A stretch of 13,025 nt of DNA from Campylobacteraceae bacterium (GTDB lineage Bacteria; Campylobacterota; Campylobacteria; Campylobacterales; Sulfurovaceae): positions 1 to 13,025 of the forward strand of contig JALSPE010000064.1 of the NCBI GenBank assembly GCA_026986085.1, in the 5' to 3' direction. The stretch's first letter is position 1. Each line of letters opens with the position of its first letter. Positions 1-8,033 of the stretch are shown piece after piece. The position numbers were made by a program, and so were the translations under genes. The notes beneath the pieces are model-generated. The model did no database searches. It was given only the letters and a program-made list of their open reading frames with translations, and was not told where the DNA came from.

Positions 1-12
1 TGTTAAAGATCA
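1..12 (-). promoter_or_regulatory. boxA antitermination element of an rRNA operon leader
   Basis: Read on the minus strand this is TGATCTTTAACA, which differs at one position from the E. coli rrn boxA TGCTCTTTAACA as I remember it. In rRNA operons boxA in the leader RNA binds NusB/NusE and lets polymerase pass Rho-dependent termination sites. It sits about 60 nt downstream of a consensus promoter pointing the same way, as expected for an rrn leader. The element touches the window edge, so the 16S gene itself is not visible and is inferred. Confidence 0.75.
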
Positions 13-74
13 TTCATAAACACGCTATCTCTAGATATCTCTGTTACCAAACATTGGCTCCATCTGTGTTTGTG
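1..74 (-). other. 5' leader of an rRNA operon (partial, runs off the left edge)
   Basis: This is transcribed leftward from the promoter at 81-109, with the start predicted near base 74 by spacing. It has no open reading frame of note and ends in boxA at the window edge. Upstream of boxA, bases 26-37 form a small perfect inverted repeat (TATC, four-base loop, GATA) which could be a boxB-like hairpin, but it is short and AT-rich. The 16S rRNA gene should begin within roughly 100-300 nt to the left. That is an inference from the boxA and the promoter. Confidence 0.65.
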
Positions 75-78
75 GAGC
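57..78. repeat. Inverted repeat GCTCCA-N10-TGGAGC over the rRNA start site
   Basis: There is a perfect 6-bp inverted repeat, arms 57-62 and 73-78, separated by 10 bp. One arm covers the discriminator between the -10 box and the predicted transcription start, and the other lies in the first transcribed bases. Because the first arm would be mostly untranscribed, it is less likely to be an RNA hairpin than a DNA site, or it may be chance. Its GC content stands out in AT-rich surroundings. Confidence 0.4.
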
Positions 79-80
79 GT

Positions 81-109
81 ATTATAGTCAAATTAATATT
101 ATTTGTCAA
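81..109 (-). promoter_or_regulatory. Strong sigma-70 promoter of the rRNA operon
   Basis: On the minus strand the -35 box is TTGACA (109-104), the spacer is exactly 17 bp and the -10 box is TATAAT (86-81), a perfect match to consensus at both hexamers. The stretch just upstream (about 110-135) is A/T-rich with an A-tract and could act as an UP element. Downstream of the -10 the discriminator reads ACGCTCC, GC-rich as in promoters under ppGpp stringent control. Together with boxA in the leader this identifies an rrn promoter. Confidence 0.85.
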
Positions 110-185
110 GAGTTTTTTGAAAGTTTATGAAATTTATGGGGATATTTTTACTGTTTGTAGCATAAAGTGCCGTCTTATGGTGGTG

Positions 186-3100
186 TTAGTAGTCTTTAGA
201 AAATATTATATCGGCACTCTGTTTATCTTTGCCTATCTCTATTATACTATGAATATCTTTTGTTATATCTATTTTTGTTTTTACTGAAGCTTTTTCTCCA
301 TCTTGATTATAATATATTATAATATTTTTACTCACACTCTTACCTACACTAAATCCATTCTCTTTAACAGATATATGATCTATTTTAATTCCAATAGAGC
401 CTAAAAGTGATTTGGCTAAACTACCACCAACCATATTAATCATTGACTCTTCACTATGCGTTCCAACTGCACTTGTATCATCAAATAATAAATATGCTAA
501 AATTTGCTCTTTTGTCAAAGGTGGATTGCTTCTAAAAAATAGTATAGGCATAGTTGGTGTTCCGGATATATTAATATATACTGTATAATCACTACCTTTA
601 TATTTTAACTCAATATTTAAATTTGGAGAGCTGCTTCTACCCCTAAATGTAATTAAACCCCTTTTAACCATAAGCTTTTTCCCATTTAGCAAATAGTAAC
701 TATCTTTTGTTATTTTAACTACTCCAGTAAATTTAGATAACTTTCCATACTCTTTTTTTATCTTTATATTTGGAATTAATTTGAAATAGCTTCCGGTATT
801 AGAATATATTAAACCCTTTTTTGTTATTATTTTTAAATCTAATTTAATATTTTTAGCAAAATCAGTATTCTCTTTAGCTCTTTTTCTCTGTAATATAATT
901 ATATCTTCATTATCTGCTATATTTTTTCTTGTTATTGCACTCTTAATTTTTCCTTTCAATATTTTTACAACCCCTTTAATATATTTTTTACTCTTTTTTA
1001 TAATTATATTACTATTTATATAGAGTGACAAATCTGCTCTATCGCTATTTATATTGAACCTTTTTGCATCTACTTTTAATTTTCCATACATTGTAGATAA
1101 ATTATAACTCCCCTTAATTAACAATGAATCATTAACCCAAAATCTATTTATATCTATTAAACTGTTATTAAAATATAATAATGATGGGATATTAGAGTAT
1201 ATGTTATACTCATCATAAATTAATTTATATCTATCTATATTTAATGTGCCATCTGAATAAACTCCCTCTATATTTACATTTTTAATTTTATTTCTTTTAC
1301 CACTACTTTTATAGCTAACAAAAGGAGAGTTAATAATAAATGCAACTTTTTTAAAATTTTTAACCATTAAATTTATATTTAAATCTCCATCAATATCTTC
1401 ACTACTATCTAGTTTATATACTCTTTTTATAGAACTTATAGCTCTCTTAATTGATTTTGTAGAGATAGATAAATTCAAATTATCAATATAGCCATTACCC
1501 CTCAAGCTTAATGTTCCAATCTCTATATTTGATTTTATATCTTTACTATTTAAATTATAATTTAATTTTGATTTTATATTTTTATTTATTAATTCTAAAT
1601 TTAATATATTTTTTGAAAAATTAATTTTTGTTATAAACTCTTTTATAGCACTATATTTTAAACTAGAAACACCCTCTATTATTTTAGAATTTTTTGGTAT
1701 TATGCAATTTAATTTAGAAGTTAAACCATTATTATAACCCCATTTACCATTAATATTTAATAAATTACTTTTTAAATTTATATTACCAGATATAGGTAAA
1801 ATATTATTAAAATTAATCTTACTATTAATATTTAAATTAGATATATAGCTATTTTCATACTTTTTGGGTAACTCTACTAAAGATGCTAAATTAATATTTT
1901 TACTGTTTTTTAAAGTAATGTTTCCACTCTTGAAATCTGTAGAAAAATTAGCTAAAAGTTGCTTAGCTTTTGCATTTGCAATTAGTCTGTTTTCATCTCC
2001 ACTATAATCAACTTTTAAATTTTCTAATAAGCTATTTACTCTTTTATCATCTAAGAGTAAATTAATATTAGATAGCAAACCTTTATATGTAAGCTTATCC
2101 TTTTTATCAATATACTCTAGCTCATTAAATATCTTTGCACTTTTTATTTGAGGTAAACTTATATTACCATCTAACTTCCAATTTAAATCTCCACTATTAT
2201 AGTTATACTCAACTCTATTGTTAGAATTTAATGATAAGTTATTAATATTTTTTAATATATTATTACCACTCAATCTTAGTTTAATTTTTAAATAATCCAG
2301 TCCAAATTTTCCATCTATTTTTAGTGGCTCAATATTTTGTGCTATTAAAGGAATTGAATAATCATCCAAAAGTCTTTGTTTTGCACGGTAAAACCCTTTT
2401 GTATAGTAAAAATTATTTTTTATATCTCCATCTAATTTAACATCTCCCCAAGGAGATTTAGCTTTTAAGTTTAATAGACCTTTTTGAATATTAAATTTAT
2501 CTATTTTTCCAATAATATCTTTTCCGTTGGCATATATTTCATTTAATTCAAATTTTCCAAATTTTCCATTATGAGCCTCTAATTTTAAATTTTTTACTTT
2601 AAAAATATTAGGTAATAGATTTGACATACTGCTATTACTATTTGATGAATTATCATCAGGTATTAAATTTATAACTTTATCAATACTATTGCTGTAAATA
2701 TCTACACTATCTAAAACAATATTTTTATCTAAATTACCACTCAACCTTAGTTTTAAAAGAGTTGAATCCAAATTAAAATTTAACTTTTTACATGTAACTC
2801 TATTGTTAATTAAACTATACAATATATTATTTATACTTAAATGCATATATTTTAGTTTCTCATCTTTGTATTTATAGTTACTTGCTTTTATTTTACCTTT
2901 TAAAAGTATTAAATTATCTATTGGGGCTACTAAAAAGCTACTGTTTGTAGAATTATTACTACTGTTTATATCTTTATATTTCTGATTATATATTTGATAC
3001 AGTTTATTTAAATTTTTTACATTAACTATTAAACTTTCAATAGTTAAATTTCTATCTCTATAGCTAGAAGCAAATTTCAAATTTAACTCTTTGCCCAAAT

Positions 3101-3929
3101 ATGCAAAATCTAAATTTGCACTATTTAACAAAAGTTTCTTAACATCAAAGTGAGCATTTTCAACCTTTAATTTTATATCTCTTGTAGAGATTCCATCTAA
3201 TTTAAATTGCTTGAAATCTATTTTTGCACTATTTATGCTAATTCTATTTGGTGTAAAAGGACTTGTTAAAAGTTCACTATCTGAATTACTATTACTATCA
3301 CTTTTTAAACTATTTAATATCTCTACTAGTCTTACTACATCTAATCTTTTAATATCAATATTATCTATTGAAAGGGTTCTTTTTTTATATTTTCCTGTAA
3401 AAAATATATCAGCTATACTACTACTTGAATTATAACTTAAATTACCAATATTAAAAATTTCATTTTTATAACTAATTGTATCTACATTTAGCTCTGCTCT
3501 ATATACTTTAATACTATCCAAATTAAAAGGTTTCATTGTAAGAAGTATATTATTAAATTCAAAATCTATGTCAATTTTCTCGCTACTTGTCGTATTGTCA
3601 TCTTTTGGTTTAAAATCATCAACTACTCTCTCTAGAGTTCTCTTATTAACATCTATCAAATGTAACTTATTTATTGATATAACACCATTTATAAGCTTTA
3701 TTATATTAATTTTTAATTCAACTTTTTGGGCTAATTTTCTGCCTTTATACTGTAAATTTTCAACATTAAAACCCTCTAATAATGCACCATTTGCTTTTGA
3801 GTAGTCAAACCCATACTCTTTTAAATTTTTTGCTACATATTTATTGAAAAAATATGTGCTATTAATAAATGTAGAAAATCCTACCAACAGTAGTATAACC
3901 ACTGTAATAACTATAAACAATTTTCTCAA
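186..3929 (-). CDS. tamB: TamB, translocation and assembly module inner-membrane subunit
   Basis: This 1247-residue protein has one N-terminal membrane anchor (about residues 4-24, after MRK) followed by a long Asn/Lys/Ile/Ser-rich, beta-strand-like region, typical of the AsmA/TamB (bridge-like lipid transfer) family. The C-terminal TamB domain (old name DUF490) is clear around residues 1060-1150, with GVVKITKDSYYL, LITFRGRSSSPNL and SNPPLTKEQILAYLLF. TamB spans the periplasm, contacts TamA, and is implicated in phospholipid transport and outer-membrane protein assembly. The start is TTG: its first bases overlap the TGA stop of tamA by 4 nt (TTGA), and no in-frame ATG gives a better anchor. 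Only a weak AGG lies upstream, so translation is probably coupled to tamA. The length is at the large end for this family. It is the last gene of its operon. No clear terminator separates it from the rRNA promoter at 81-109. Confidence 0.9.
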   Translation of the reverse strand: MRKLFIVITVVILLLVGFSTFINSTYFFNKYVAKNLKEYGFDYSKANGALLEGFNVENLQYKGRKLAQKVELKINIIKLINGVISINKLHLIDVNKRTLERVVDDFKPKDDNTTSSEKIDIDFEFNNILLTMKPFNLDSIKVYRAELNVDTISYKNEIFNIGNLSYNSSSSIADIFFTGKYKKRTLSIDNIDIKRLDVVRLVEILNSLKSDSNSNSDSELLTSPFTPNRISINSAKIDFKQFKLDGISTRDIKLKVENAHFDVKKLLLNSANLDFAYLGKELNLKFASSYRDRNLTIESLIVNVKNLNKLYQIYNQKYKDINSSNNSTNSSFLVAPIDNLILLKGKIKASNYKYKDEKLKYMHLSINNILYSLINNRVTCKKLNFNLDSTLLKLRLSGNLDKNIVLDSVDIYSNSIDKVINLIPDDNSSNSNSSMSNLLPNIFKVKNLKLEAHNGKFGKFELNEIYANGKDIIGKIDKFNIQKGLLNLKAKSPWGDVKLDGDIKNNFYYTKGFYRAKQRLLDDYSIPLIAQNIEPLKIDGKFGLDYLKIKLRLSGNNILKNINNLSLNSNNRVEYNYNSGDLNWKLDGNISLPQIKSAKIFNELEYIDKKDKLTYKGLLSNINLLLDDKRVNSLLENLKVDYSGDENRLIANAKAKQLLANFSTDFKSGNITLKNSKNINLASLVELPKKYENSYISNLNINSKINFNNILPISGNINLKSNLLNINGKWGYNNGLTSKLNCIIPKNSKIIEGVSSLKYSAIKEFITKINFSKNILNLELINKNIKSKLNYNLNSKDIKSNIEIGTLSLRGNGYIDNLNLSISTKSIKRAISSIKRVYKLDSSEDIDGDLNINLMVKNFKKVAFIINSPFVSYKSSGKRNKIKNVNIEGVYSDGTLNIDRYKLIYDEYNIYSNIPSLLYFNNSLIDINRFWVNDSLLIKGSYNLSTMYGKLKVDAKRFNINSDRADLSLYINSNIIIKKSKKYIKGVVKILKGKIKSAITRKNIADNEDIIILQRKRAKENTDFAKNIKLDLKIITKKGLIYSNTGSYFKLIPNIKIKKEYGKLSKFTGVVKITKDSYYLLNGKKLMVKRGLITFRGRSSSPNLNIELKYKGSDYTVYINISGTPTMPILFFRSNPPLTKEQILAYLLFDDTSAVGTHSEESMINMVGGSLAKSLLGSIGIKIDHISVKENGFSVGKSVSKNIIIYYNQDGEKASVKTKIDITKDIHSIIEIGKDKQSADIIFSKDY

Positions 3930-5674
3930 AATGATTGACCTAACATAATTGATATTGCATAATCTTTTCTATTATGTATATTATATCCTAAATCTATTTT
4001 TATTGGACCAATAGGAGTTTTATACCTTAAACCAACACCTAAAGTGTCTAACCTTTTTCCTTTAAAATTAAATTCATCTTTGCTTATCATTGTGCTATCA
4101 AAAAATATTGCCCCATAAAACTTTTTATATATTTTATAATTAGCTTCCAACTGTAAATTTAAAAAACTTTTACCACCCATTGCACTAAAACTTTTATTAC
4201 TAACAACATATCCAATTTTATCTTTTCCATAAGCTCTATTACTAAAAAGACCACCACCATAAAATAGTTTAGATGCCGGTAAATGCTGACTTTTCTCATG
4301 TATTGCACCAATTTTACCAACAGCAGAGAGAGTTAAATCACCAAAACTCTTAATAGCCCTCCCCTCTAACTGATACTTAAAATACTCAACTCCATTACTT
4401 CTATATGATAACCCATATTCTCCATAAGCTTTAAAGTAATATCCATTTTTAGGGTCTAATTTAGAATCCCTACCATCGTAAGTTATAGATGCATATGGAT
4501 ATAGTATATTAAATGTTCCACCAATTTTAGATGGATAATCACCTCTTAACTTTATAATTAACCTCTCTAAACCTAAACCCAATTTAAAGCTAAAATCATT
4601 ATGATTATACTCTAAATAACTATTGATATATCCCTTTTTCTCTCTATATGAGCTACTCTTTTCTAGTAAAAACCCACTACTTACATAAAGGTCAGCATAC
4701 TCTTTTTTATAATTAAATATAGCAGGAATAAATAGTTCAGAACTTATATCTTGTTGATTTTTAGATAACTTTGCTTTTACCCTGACTCTTTTTGCATTAC
4801 CGAAAAAATTTCTACTCTCCCACATACCTCTTACTCTAACACCAACTTCACTATCTACTCCAATTGCATAGAGATATCTTCTTAACTTCTCTGCCTTATC
4901 TAAACTTATATTACTATCTACATATCTAGTTTTTTTATCTAAATCATACTTTATCTGTATATTTGCAAAAATATTCAAACTATTTAAACTATTATAACTA
5001 TCTTTTATCTTTCTTATATCAAATTTATCACCCTCTCTATATTTAATTCGAGAAAATATAACATCCTTTTTAATATCTTCTGGCTTTTTATATATCTTAG
5101 TTTTTCCAAAATAACACAAATCTCTCTTATTAATATTATACTTCAATTTAGCACTATAACTTTTTAAATCTACATAAGCCTTAGTATCAACTTTTGCATT
5201 GCAATAACCACTCTCTAAAAGCTTCTCTTTTATCTCTTTTTTTATATCATCAAACTTACTGCTTTTAAAGATTTCACCCTTTCTCCAGCTAACTATATTT
5301 TTAATATTAAAATTTGTATTAATTTTAATATCTATAACCTTTATAGGCTCTCCTTCTTTTATTGTTATATAAATCTCACTATCACTTTTTTTAATATCAA
5401 CCTTAGCATCAAAATAACCAATGCTCTCTAGATATCCTTTTATTGTTGATTTAATATCTTTTGTAAACTCTTTTTTAATTACTAATTTATCACTCCAAAA
5501 ATTAAAAAAATCACTCTTCTTTACACCTATCTCTTTTGCAATACTCTTCTTATCTAAAGCATTAGATACATTAATATATACCTTATAATAATCCTCACCT
5601 ATCTTAGTGCTATTTGTTTCTGCTGAAAATATAAAAGTTGTTAATATTGCAGTAGAGACTACAATTTTTTTCAT
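3926..5674 (-). CDS. tamA: TamA, BamA/Omp85-family outer-membrane protein
   Basis: The 582 residues match the usual TamA size (E. coli TamA is about 577). A signal peptide (MKKIVVSTAILTTFIFSA) precedes about three POTRA-like repeats (roughly residues 25-255), seen from motifs such as GYLESIGYFDAKV and LLESGYCNAKV. The remaining half is a 16-strand barrel domain of the bacterial surface antigen type, with the loop-6 motif GGGLFSNRAYG near 472-482 (counterpart of the VRGY motif), and it ends in Phe as beta-signals do. TamA sits in the outer membrane and acts with TamB. An AGGA ribosome site six bases before the ATG overlaps the end of the ABC ATPase gene, with only 3 nt between the genes. A divergent second BamA is an alternative reading, but adjacency to tamB and the three-POTRA length favour TamA. 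Confidence 0.9.
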   Translation of the reverse strand: MKKIVVSTAILTTFIFSAETNSTKIGEDYYKVYINVSNALDKKSIAKEIGVKKSDFFNFWSDKLVIKKEFTKDIKSTIKGYLESIGYFDAKVDIKKSDSEIYITIKEGEPIKVIDIKINTNFNIKNIVSWRKGEIFKSSKFDDIKKEIKEKLLESGYCNAKVDTKAYVDLKSYSAKLKYNINKRDLCYFGKTKIYKKPEDIKKDVIFSRIKYREGDKFDIRKIKDSYNSLNSLNIFANIQIKYDLDKKTRYVDSNISLDKAEKLRRYLYAIGVDSEVGVRVRGMWESRNFFGNAKRVRVKAKLSKNQQDISSELFIPAIFNYKKEYADLYVSSGFLLEKSSSYREKKGYINSYLEYNHNDFSFKLGLGLERLIIKLRGDYPSKIGGTFNILYPYASITYDGRDSKLDPKNGYYFKAYGEYGLSYRSNGVEYFKYQLEGRAIKSFGDLTLSAVGKIGAIHEKSQHLPASKLFYGGGLFSNRAYGKDKIGYVVSNKSFSAMGGKSFLNLQLEANYKIYKKFYGAIFFDSTMISKDEFNFKGKRLDTLGVGLRYKTPIGPIKIDLGYNIHNRKDYAISIMLGQSF

Positions 5675-5677
5675 ACT

Positions 5678-6253
5678 CTATCCTATTCTTACAATTTTAT
5701 CTGATGCCCAATGTGCTAAATCTTCATCATGAGTTATAAGTAAAATTGCCATCTCATCCAATAGAGATATTAAAAGCTTCATAGTTTCAAGTTGCACAAT
5801 ATTATCTAATGCACTTGTTGGCTCATCACAAAGTAGTAGCTTTGGCTTCATAAGCAACGCCCTTAATATACTACACCTTTGTAACTGCCCACCAGAGAGT
5901 TCATGTGGCAAAGCTTTTAAATTCTCATTAGTTAAAGACAACTTTTTTAAATATTTATTATACTCTTTTTCTTTTGAAACCTCTAAAATTTGAGTCAAAA
6001 TGTTATACGATGGATGAAAAGAGCTATATGGGTCTTGAAAAATCCAACCAATATTGCCTTTTTCTATCTCTCCACTTTTGGGCTTTAAATTACCGGCAAT
6101 TAACTCAAATAGTGTAGATTTTCCAGTTCCACTCTTTCCCACTACAGACACTAGCTCTCCAACTCTAAGAGTTAAATTAAAATTTTCAAATAGTAATTTA
6201 TCGCTATATCCAAAAGATAAATTCTCTATTTTTAATGCAACTTTACTATCCAT
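5678..6253 (-). CDS. Short orphan ABC transporter ATPase, dipeptide/nickel-like family
   Basis: All nucleotide-binding motifs are intact: Walker A GKSGTGKST (39-47), Q-loop in WIFQDPYSSFHP (Q73), signature LSGGQLQR (119-126), Walker B LLLCDE (139-144), D-loop SALD and H-loop H175. The FQDPYSSFHP segment is typical of the DppD/DppF/OppF/NikD/NikE group. At 191 residues it is much shorter than those (about 250-330) and lacks their C-terminal extension, so it is a bare ATPase domain. No permease or binding protein lies in the window, so the substrate is unknown. The start ATG overlaps the proA stop by one base (TAATG) with AAGAGG just upstream, and tamA follows after 3 nt. It could pair with a permease elsewhere, or serve envelope assembly with TamAB, but the latter is only a guess from context. 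Confidence 0.8.
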   Translation of the reverse strand: MDSKVALKIENLSFGYSDKLLFENFNLTLRVGELVSVVGKSGTGKSTLFELIAGNLKPKSGEIEKGNIGWIFQDPYSSFHPSYNILTQILEVSKEKEYNKYLKKLSLTNENLKALPHELSGGQLQRCSILRALLMKPKLLLCDEPTSALDNIVQLETMKLLISLLDEMAILLITHDEDLAHWASDKIVRIG

Positions 6254-7488
6254 TATCCTCTTATCTGACCTGTTCCGTAAATTTTATACTTATAAGTAGT
6301 AAGTTCATTTATACCCATAGGACCTCTTGCGTGTAGCTTATTTGTCGATATACCAACTTCTGCCCCAAATCCGAAAGCTCCACCATCTGTAAATCTTGTA
6401 GATGCATTTACATAAACAGTTGCTGCATCAACTCTATTTAAAAAACTCTCTGCCAAAGTATAATTTTGCGTAATTATAGCTTCTGAGTGACCTGAGCCAT
6501 ATCTGCTTATATGCTCAATTGCTTCTTCAAAACTATCAACCAACTTTATACTCAAAATATTTGCTAGATACTCTGTATCAAAATCTTCATCTGTTGCCTC
6601 TTTAGCATCAATTATATCTAATGCTCTACTATCAACTCTAAGTTCAGTATTGTATTTATCAAACGCCTCTTTTAATTTTGGCAAAAACTCTTTAGCAATT
6701 TGACTATCTACTATTAGCGTCTCCATTGCATTGCAAACTCCTGGTCTTTGACACTTCGCATTTATGGCAATCTTAATTGCCATATCAAAATCTGCACTCT
6801 TTTCAATATAGGTATGACAAAGCCCTTTATCATGCTTTACAACAGGAACAGTTGCATTAGCCGATACATGTTTAATTAATGCTTCTCCACCTCTTGGAAC
6901 TATTAAATCTACATAACTATCTTGCTTTATTAGATAATTTACACCCTCTCTTGAACTATCAGGAAGCAAAGATATAATCTCTTTAGGCAAACTGTTACTC
7001 TCTAAAACATTTTGTAATATTTTAGCAATTGCTCTATTTGAATTCTCAGCCTCTTTACCACCCTTTAATATAGCAACATTTCCACTTTTAAAACAAAGTG
7101 CTGCTACATCTGCTGTAACATTTGGGCGAGATTCATATATAACACCAATAACGCCTATTGGCACTGAAACCTTCTCTATTCTAATATTATCATCAGTCCA
7201 CCACCCCTCAATCACTCTTCCAACTGGCTCTTTTAATGCTGCTATCTCTCTTAAAGATTTTGCCATAGACTCAACTCTTTTTTTATCTAAAAGTAATCTA
7301 TCAACCATGGCAGAACTTAAATTTGCCTCTTTTGCCGCACTCATATCTTTACTATTTTCATTTATAATTAACTCTACATTCTCTTCCAAACTATCAGCCA
7401 TATTATTTAATATATTCTTCTTTTGTGAACTTGATAGCACTCCTATAATAGAGCTACTCTCTTTAGCTTTTTTTAAAAAATTTTCCAC
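6253..7488 (-). CDS. proA: Glutamate-5-semialdehyde dehydrogenase (gamma-glutamyl phosphate reductase)
   Basis: ProA reduces gamma-glutamyl phosphate to glutamate-5-semialdehyde with NADPH, the second step of proline synthesis, in the cytoplasm. The 411 residues are the usual length. Family hallmarks are GVIGVIYESRPNVTADVA, the LKGGKEAENSN segment, VPRGGEALI and the catalytic motif AKCQRPGVCNAMETLIV with catalytic Cys252. The C-terminal stretch RFTDGGAFGFGAEVGIST, followed by HARGPMGI, is also diagnostic. The start is GTG, chosen because a strong GAGGAG site lies 8 nt upstream and any earlier start would run into the cytochrome c gene, which stops 2 nt before. proB, the kinase for the previous step, is not adjacent. 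The gene is therefore co-transcribed with envelope genes rather than with its pathway. Confidence 0.97.
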   Translation of the reverse strand: MENFLKKAKESSSIIGVLSSSQKKNILNNMADSLEENVELIINENSKDMSAAKEANLSSAMVDRLLLDKKRVESMAKSLREIAALKEPVGRVIEGWWTDDNIRIEKVSVPIGVIGVIYESRPNVTADVAALCFKSGNVAILKGGKEAENSNRAIAKILQNVLESNSLPKEIISLLPDSSREGVNYLIKQDSYVDLIVPRGGEALIKHVSANATVPVVKHDKGLCHTYIEKSADFDMAIKIAINAKCQRPGVCNAMETLIVDSQIAKEFLPKLKEAFDKYNTELRVDSRALDIIDAKEATDEDFDTEYLANILSIKLVDSFEEAIEHISRYGSGHSEAIITQNYTLAESFLNRVDAATVYVNASTRFTDGGAFGFGAEVGISTNKLHARGPMGINELTTYKYKIYGTGQIRG

Positions 7489-7490
7489 TT

Positions 7491-7973
7491 CTATTGCTCC
7501 TCATTAGTTTTAAAAATTTTACCCAAAATTGTATTATTACCACTTTTTGTTACATTTTTATCTTTCATATAACTATCATCAACTACTATCTCTGGAATGG
7601 AGCTGTCATTATTATCGCTCTTAACCTCTTTTTGCTTTTCGTAATTATTAACTATCTTTATATACTTAAAAATAGCCTCTATCTCCTTATCTGTTAAGTA
7701 GTATTTAGGCATTATTCTACCACCTTTACCAACAGCTTTCTTAAAAGTTTTTAAATTTAATGCCCTAATATCTGGTCCGTTAAACTTAATTTCTATATCA
7801 TCACTATTTACAAATGATGATATATAAGCACCCTCGCCTAAATCTCCATGGCAACTAGCACAACTTACACCTCTTGGGTTTTTATATAACATCTGCCCAT
7901 ACTCAAATTCAGATATAAAATCCTCACCAAATAGAAAAAATGTAGAAACTATTAGCATAAAACAAACTCTCAA
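7491..7973 (-). CDS. Monoheme class I cytochrome c, secreted to the periplasm
   Basis: A short N-terminal hydrophobic segment (RVCFMLIVSTFFLFG) looks like a signal peptide. Heme is bound covalently by CASCH, and the distal ligand is most likely the Met in GGRIMPKYYLTDKEIEAIFKYI, a standard small cytochrome c ending. After the heme domain there is a charged, low-complexity tail of about 50 residues with no recognisable fold. I chose the TTG at 7973 because AGGTGG lies 5 nt before it. The upstream in-frame GTG at 7982 (163 residues) overlaps that site and has none of its own, and an ATG at 7958 would leave a very short signal peptide. The electron partner is unknown. It is the first gene of the operon with proA, the ABC ATPase, tamA and tamB. 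The family is sure, the role is not. Confidence 0.88.
   Translation of the reverse strand: MRVCFMLIVSTFFLFGEDFISEFEYGQMLYKNPRGVSCASCHGDLGEGAYISSFVNSDDIEIKFNGPDIRALNLKTFKKAVGKGGRIMPKYYLTDKEIEAIFKYIKIVNNYEKQKEVKSDNNDSSIPEIVVDDSYMKDKNVTKSGNNTILGKIFKTNEEQ
7497..7502 (-). promoter_or_regulatory. Ribosome binding site of proA (GAGGAG)
   Basis: GAGGAG on the minus strand, 8 nt before the GTG of proA, encodes the two Glu residues near the end of the upstream cytochrome c. It decides the non-ATG start of proA and shows that the two genes are tightly packed. Confidence 0.7.
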
Positions 7974-7978
7974 ATACG

Positions 7979-7984
7979 CCACCT
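7979..7984 (-). promoter_or_regulatory. Ribosome binding site deciding the cytochrome c start (AGGTGG)
   Basis: AGGTGG, one mismatch to AGGAGG, is separated by CGTAT (5 nt) from a TTG at 7973-7971. It overlaps the alternative GTG at 7982-7980, which makes the GTG an unlikely start. Confidence 0.5.
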
Positions 7985-7988
7985 AATC

Positions 7989-8004
7989 TTTTTTTAGATA
8001 TAAT
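7989..8004 (+). promoter_or_regulatory. Promoter of the folD-lepB-M50-rpiB operon
   Basis: A perfect TATAAT -10 box (7999-8004) is preceded by a run of seven T (7989-7995) and no good -35 box. This is the layout known for Campylobacter and Helicobacter sigma-70 promoters. The predicted start near 8011 gives a leader of about 22 nt with AAAGGG (8023-8028) five bases before the folD ATG. Confidence 0.7.
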
Positions 8005-8008
8005 ACCA
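8000..8008 (-). promoter_or_regulatory. Promoter of the cytochrome c-proA-ABC-tamAB operon
   Basis: On the minus strand TGGTATTAT forms an extended -10 (TG at 8008-8007, hexamer TATTAT at 8005-8000). The hexamer overlaps the folD -10 box on the opposite strand. The predicted start near 7993 leaves a leader of about 20 nt before the TTG of the cytochrome gene. No clear -35 box is seen, which is usual for extended -10 promoters. The assignment is from sequence pattern only. Confidence 0.5.
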
Positions 8009-8033
8009 AAATTCTTTAAAATAAAGGGTTAGT

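Noticed and set aside
26..37. Possible boxB hairpin in the rRNA leader
   Set aside because: The stem is only 4 bp and AT-rich, too weak to list as a separate feature.
54..287. 77-codon open frame on the plus strand
   Set aside because: It runs antisense across the rRNA promoter and the tamB 3' end, is rich in Phe, Tyr and Ile as AT-rich shadow frames are, and has no ribosome site.
3211..3804. Two plus-strand open frames of 74 and 78 codons inside tamB
   Set aside because: They are antisense to a well-supported gene, hydrophobic because of reverse-complemented Asn/Lys codons, and lack start signals.
186..3929. Extreme AT content and Asn/Lys richness of tamB as a sign of foreign origin
   Set aside because: The neighbouring tamA is similar, and fast-evolving TamB proteins in AT-rich genomes commonly drift this way. 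The C-terminal domain is well conserved.
7494..7697. 67-codon plus-strand frame over the cytochrome c tail
   Set aside because: The unexplained tail prompted a look at the opposite strand, but the frame is a low-complexity Ile/Leu/Tyr sequence without start signals.
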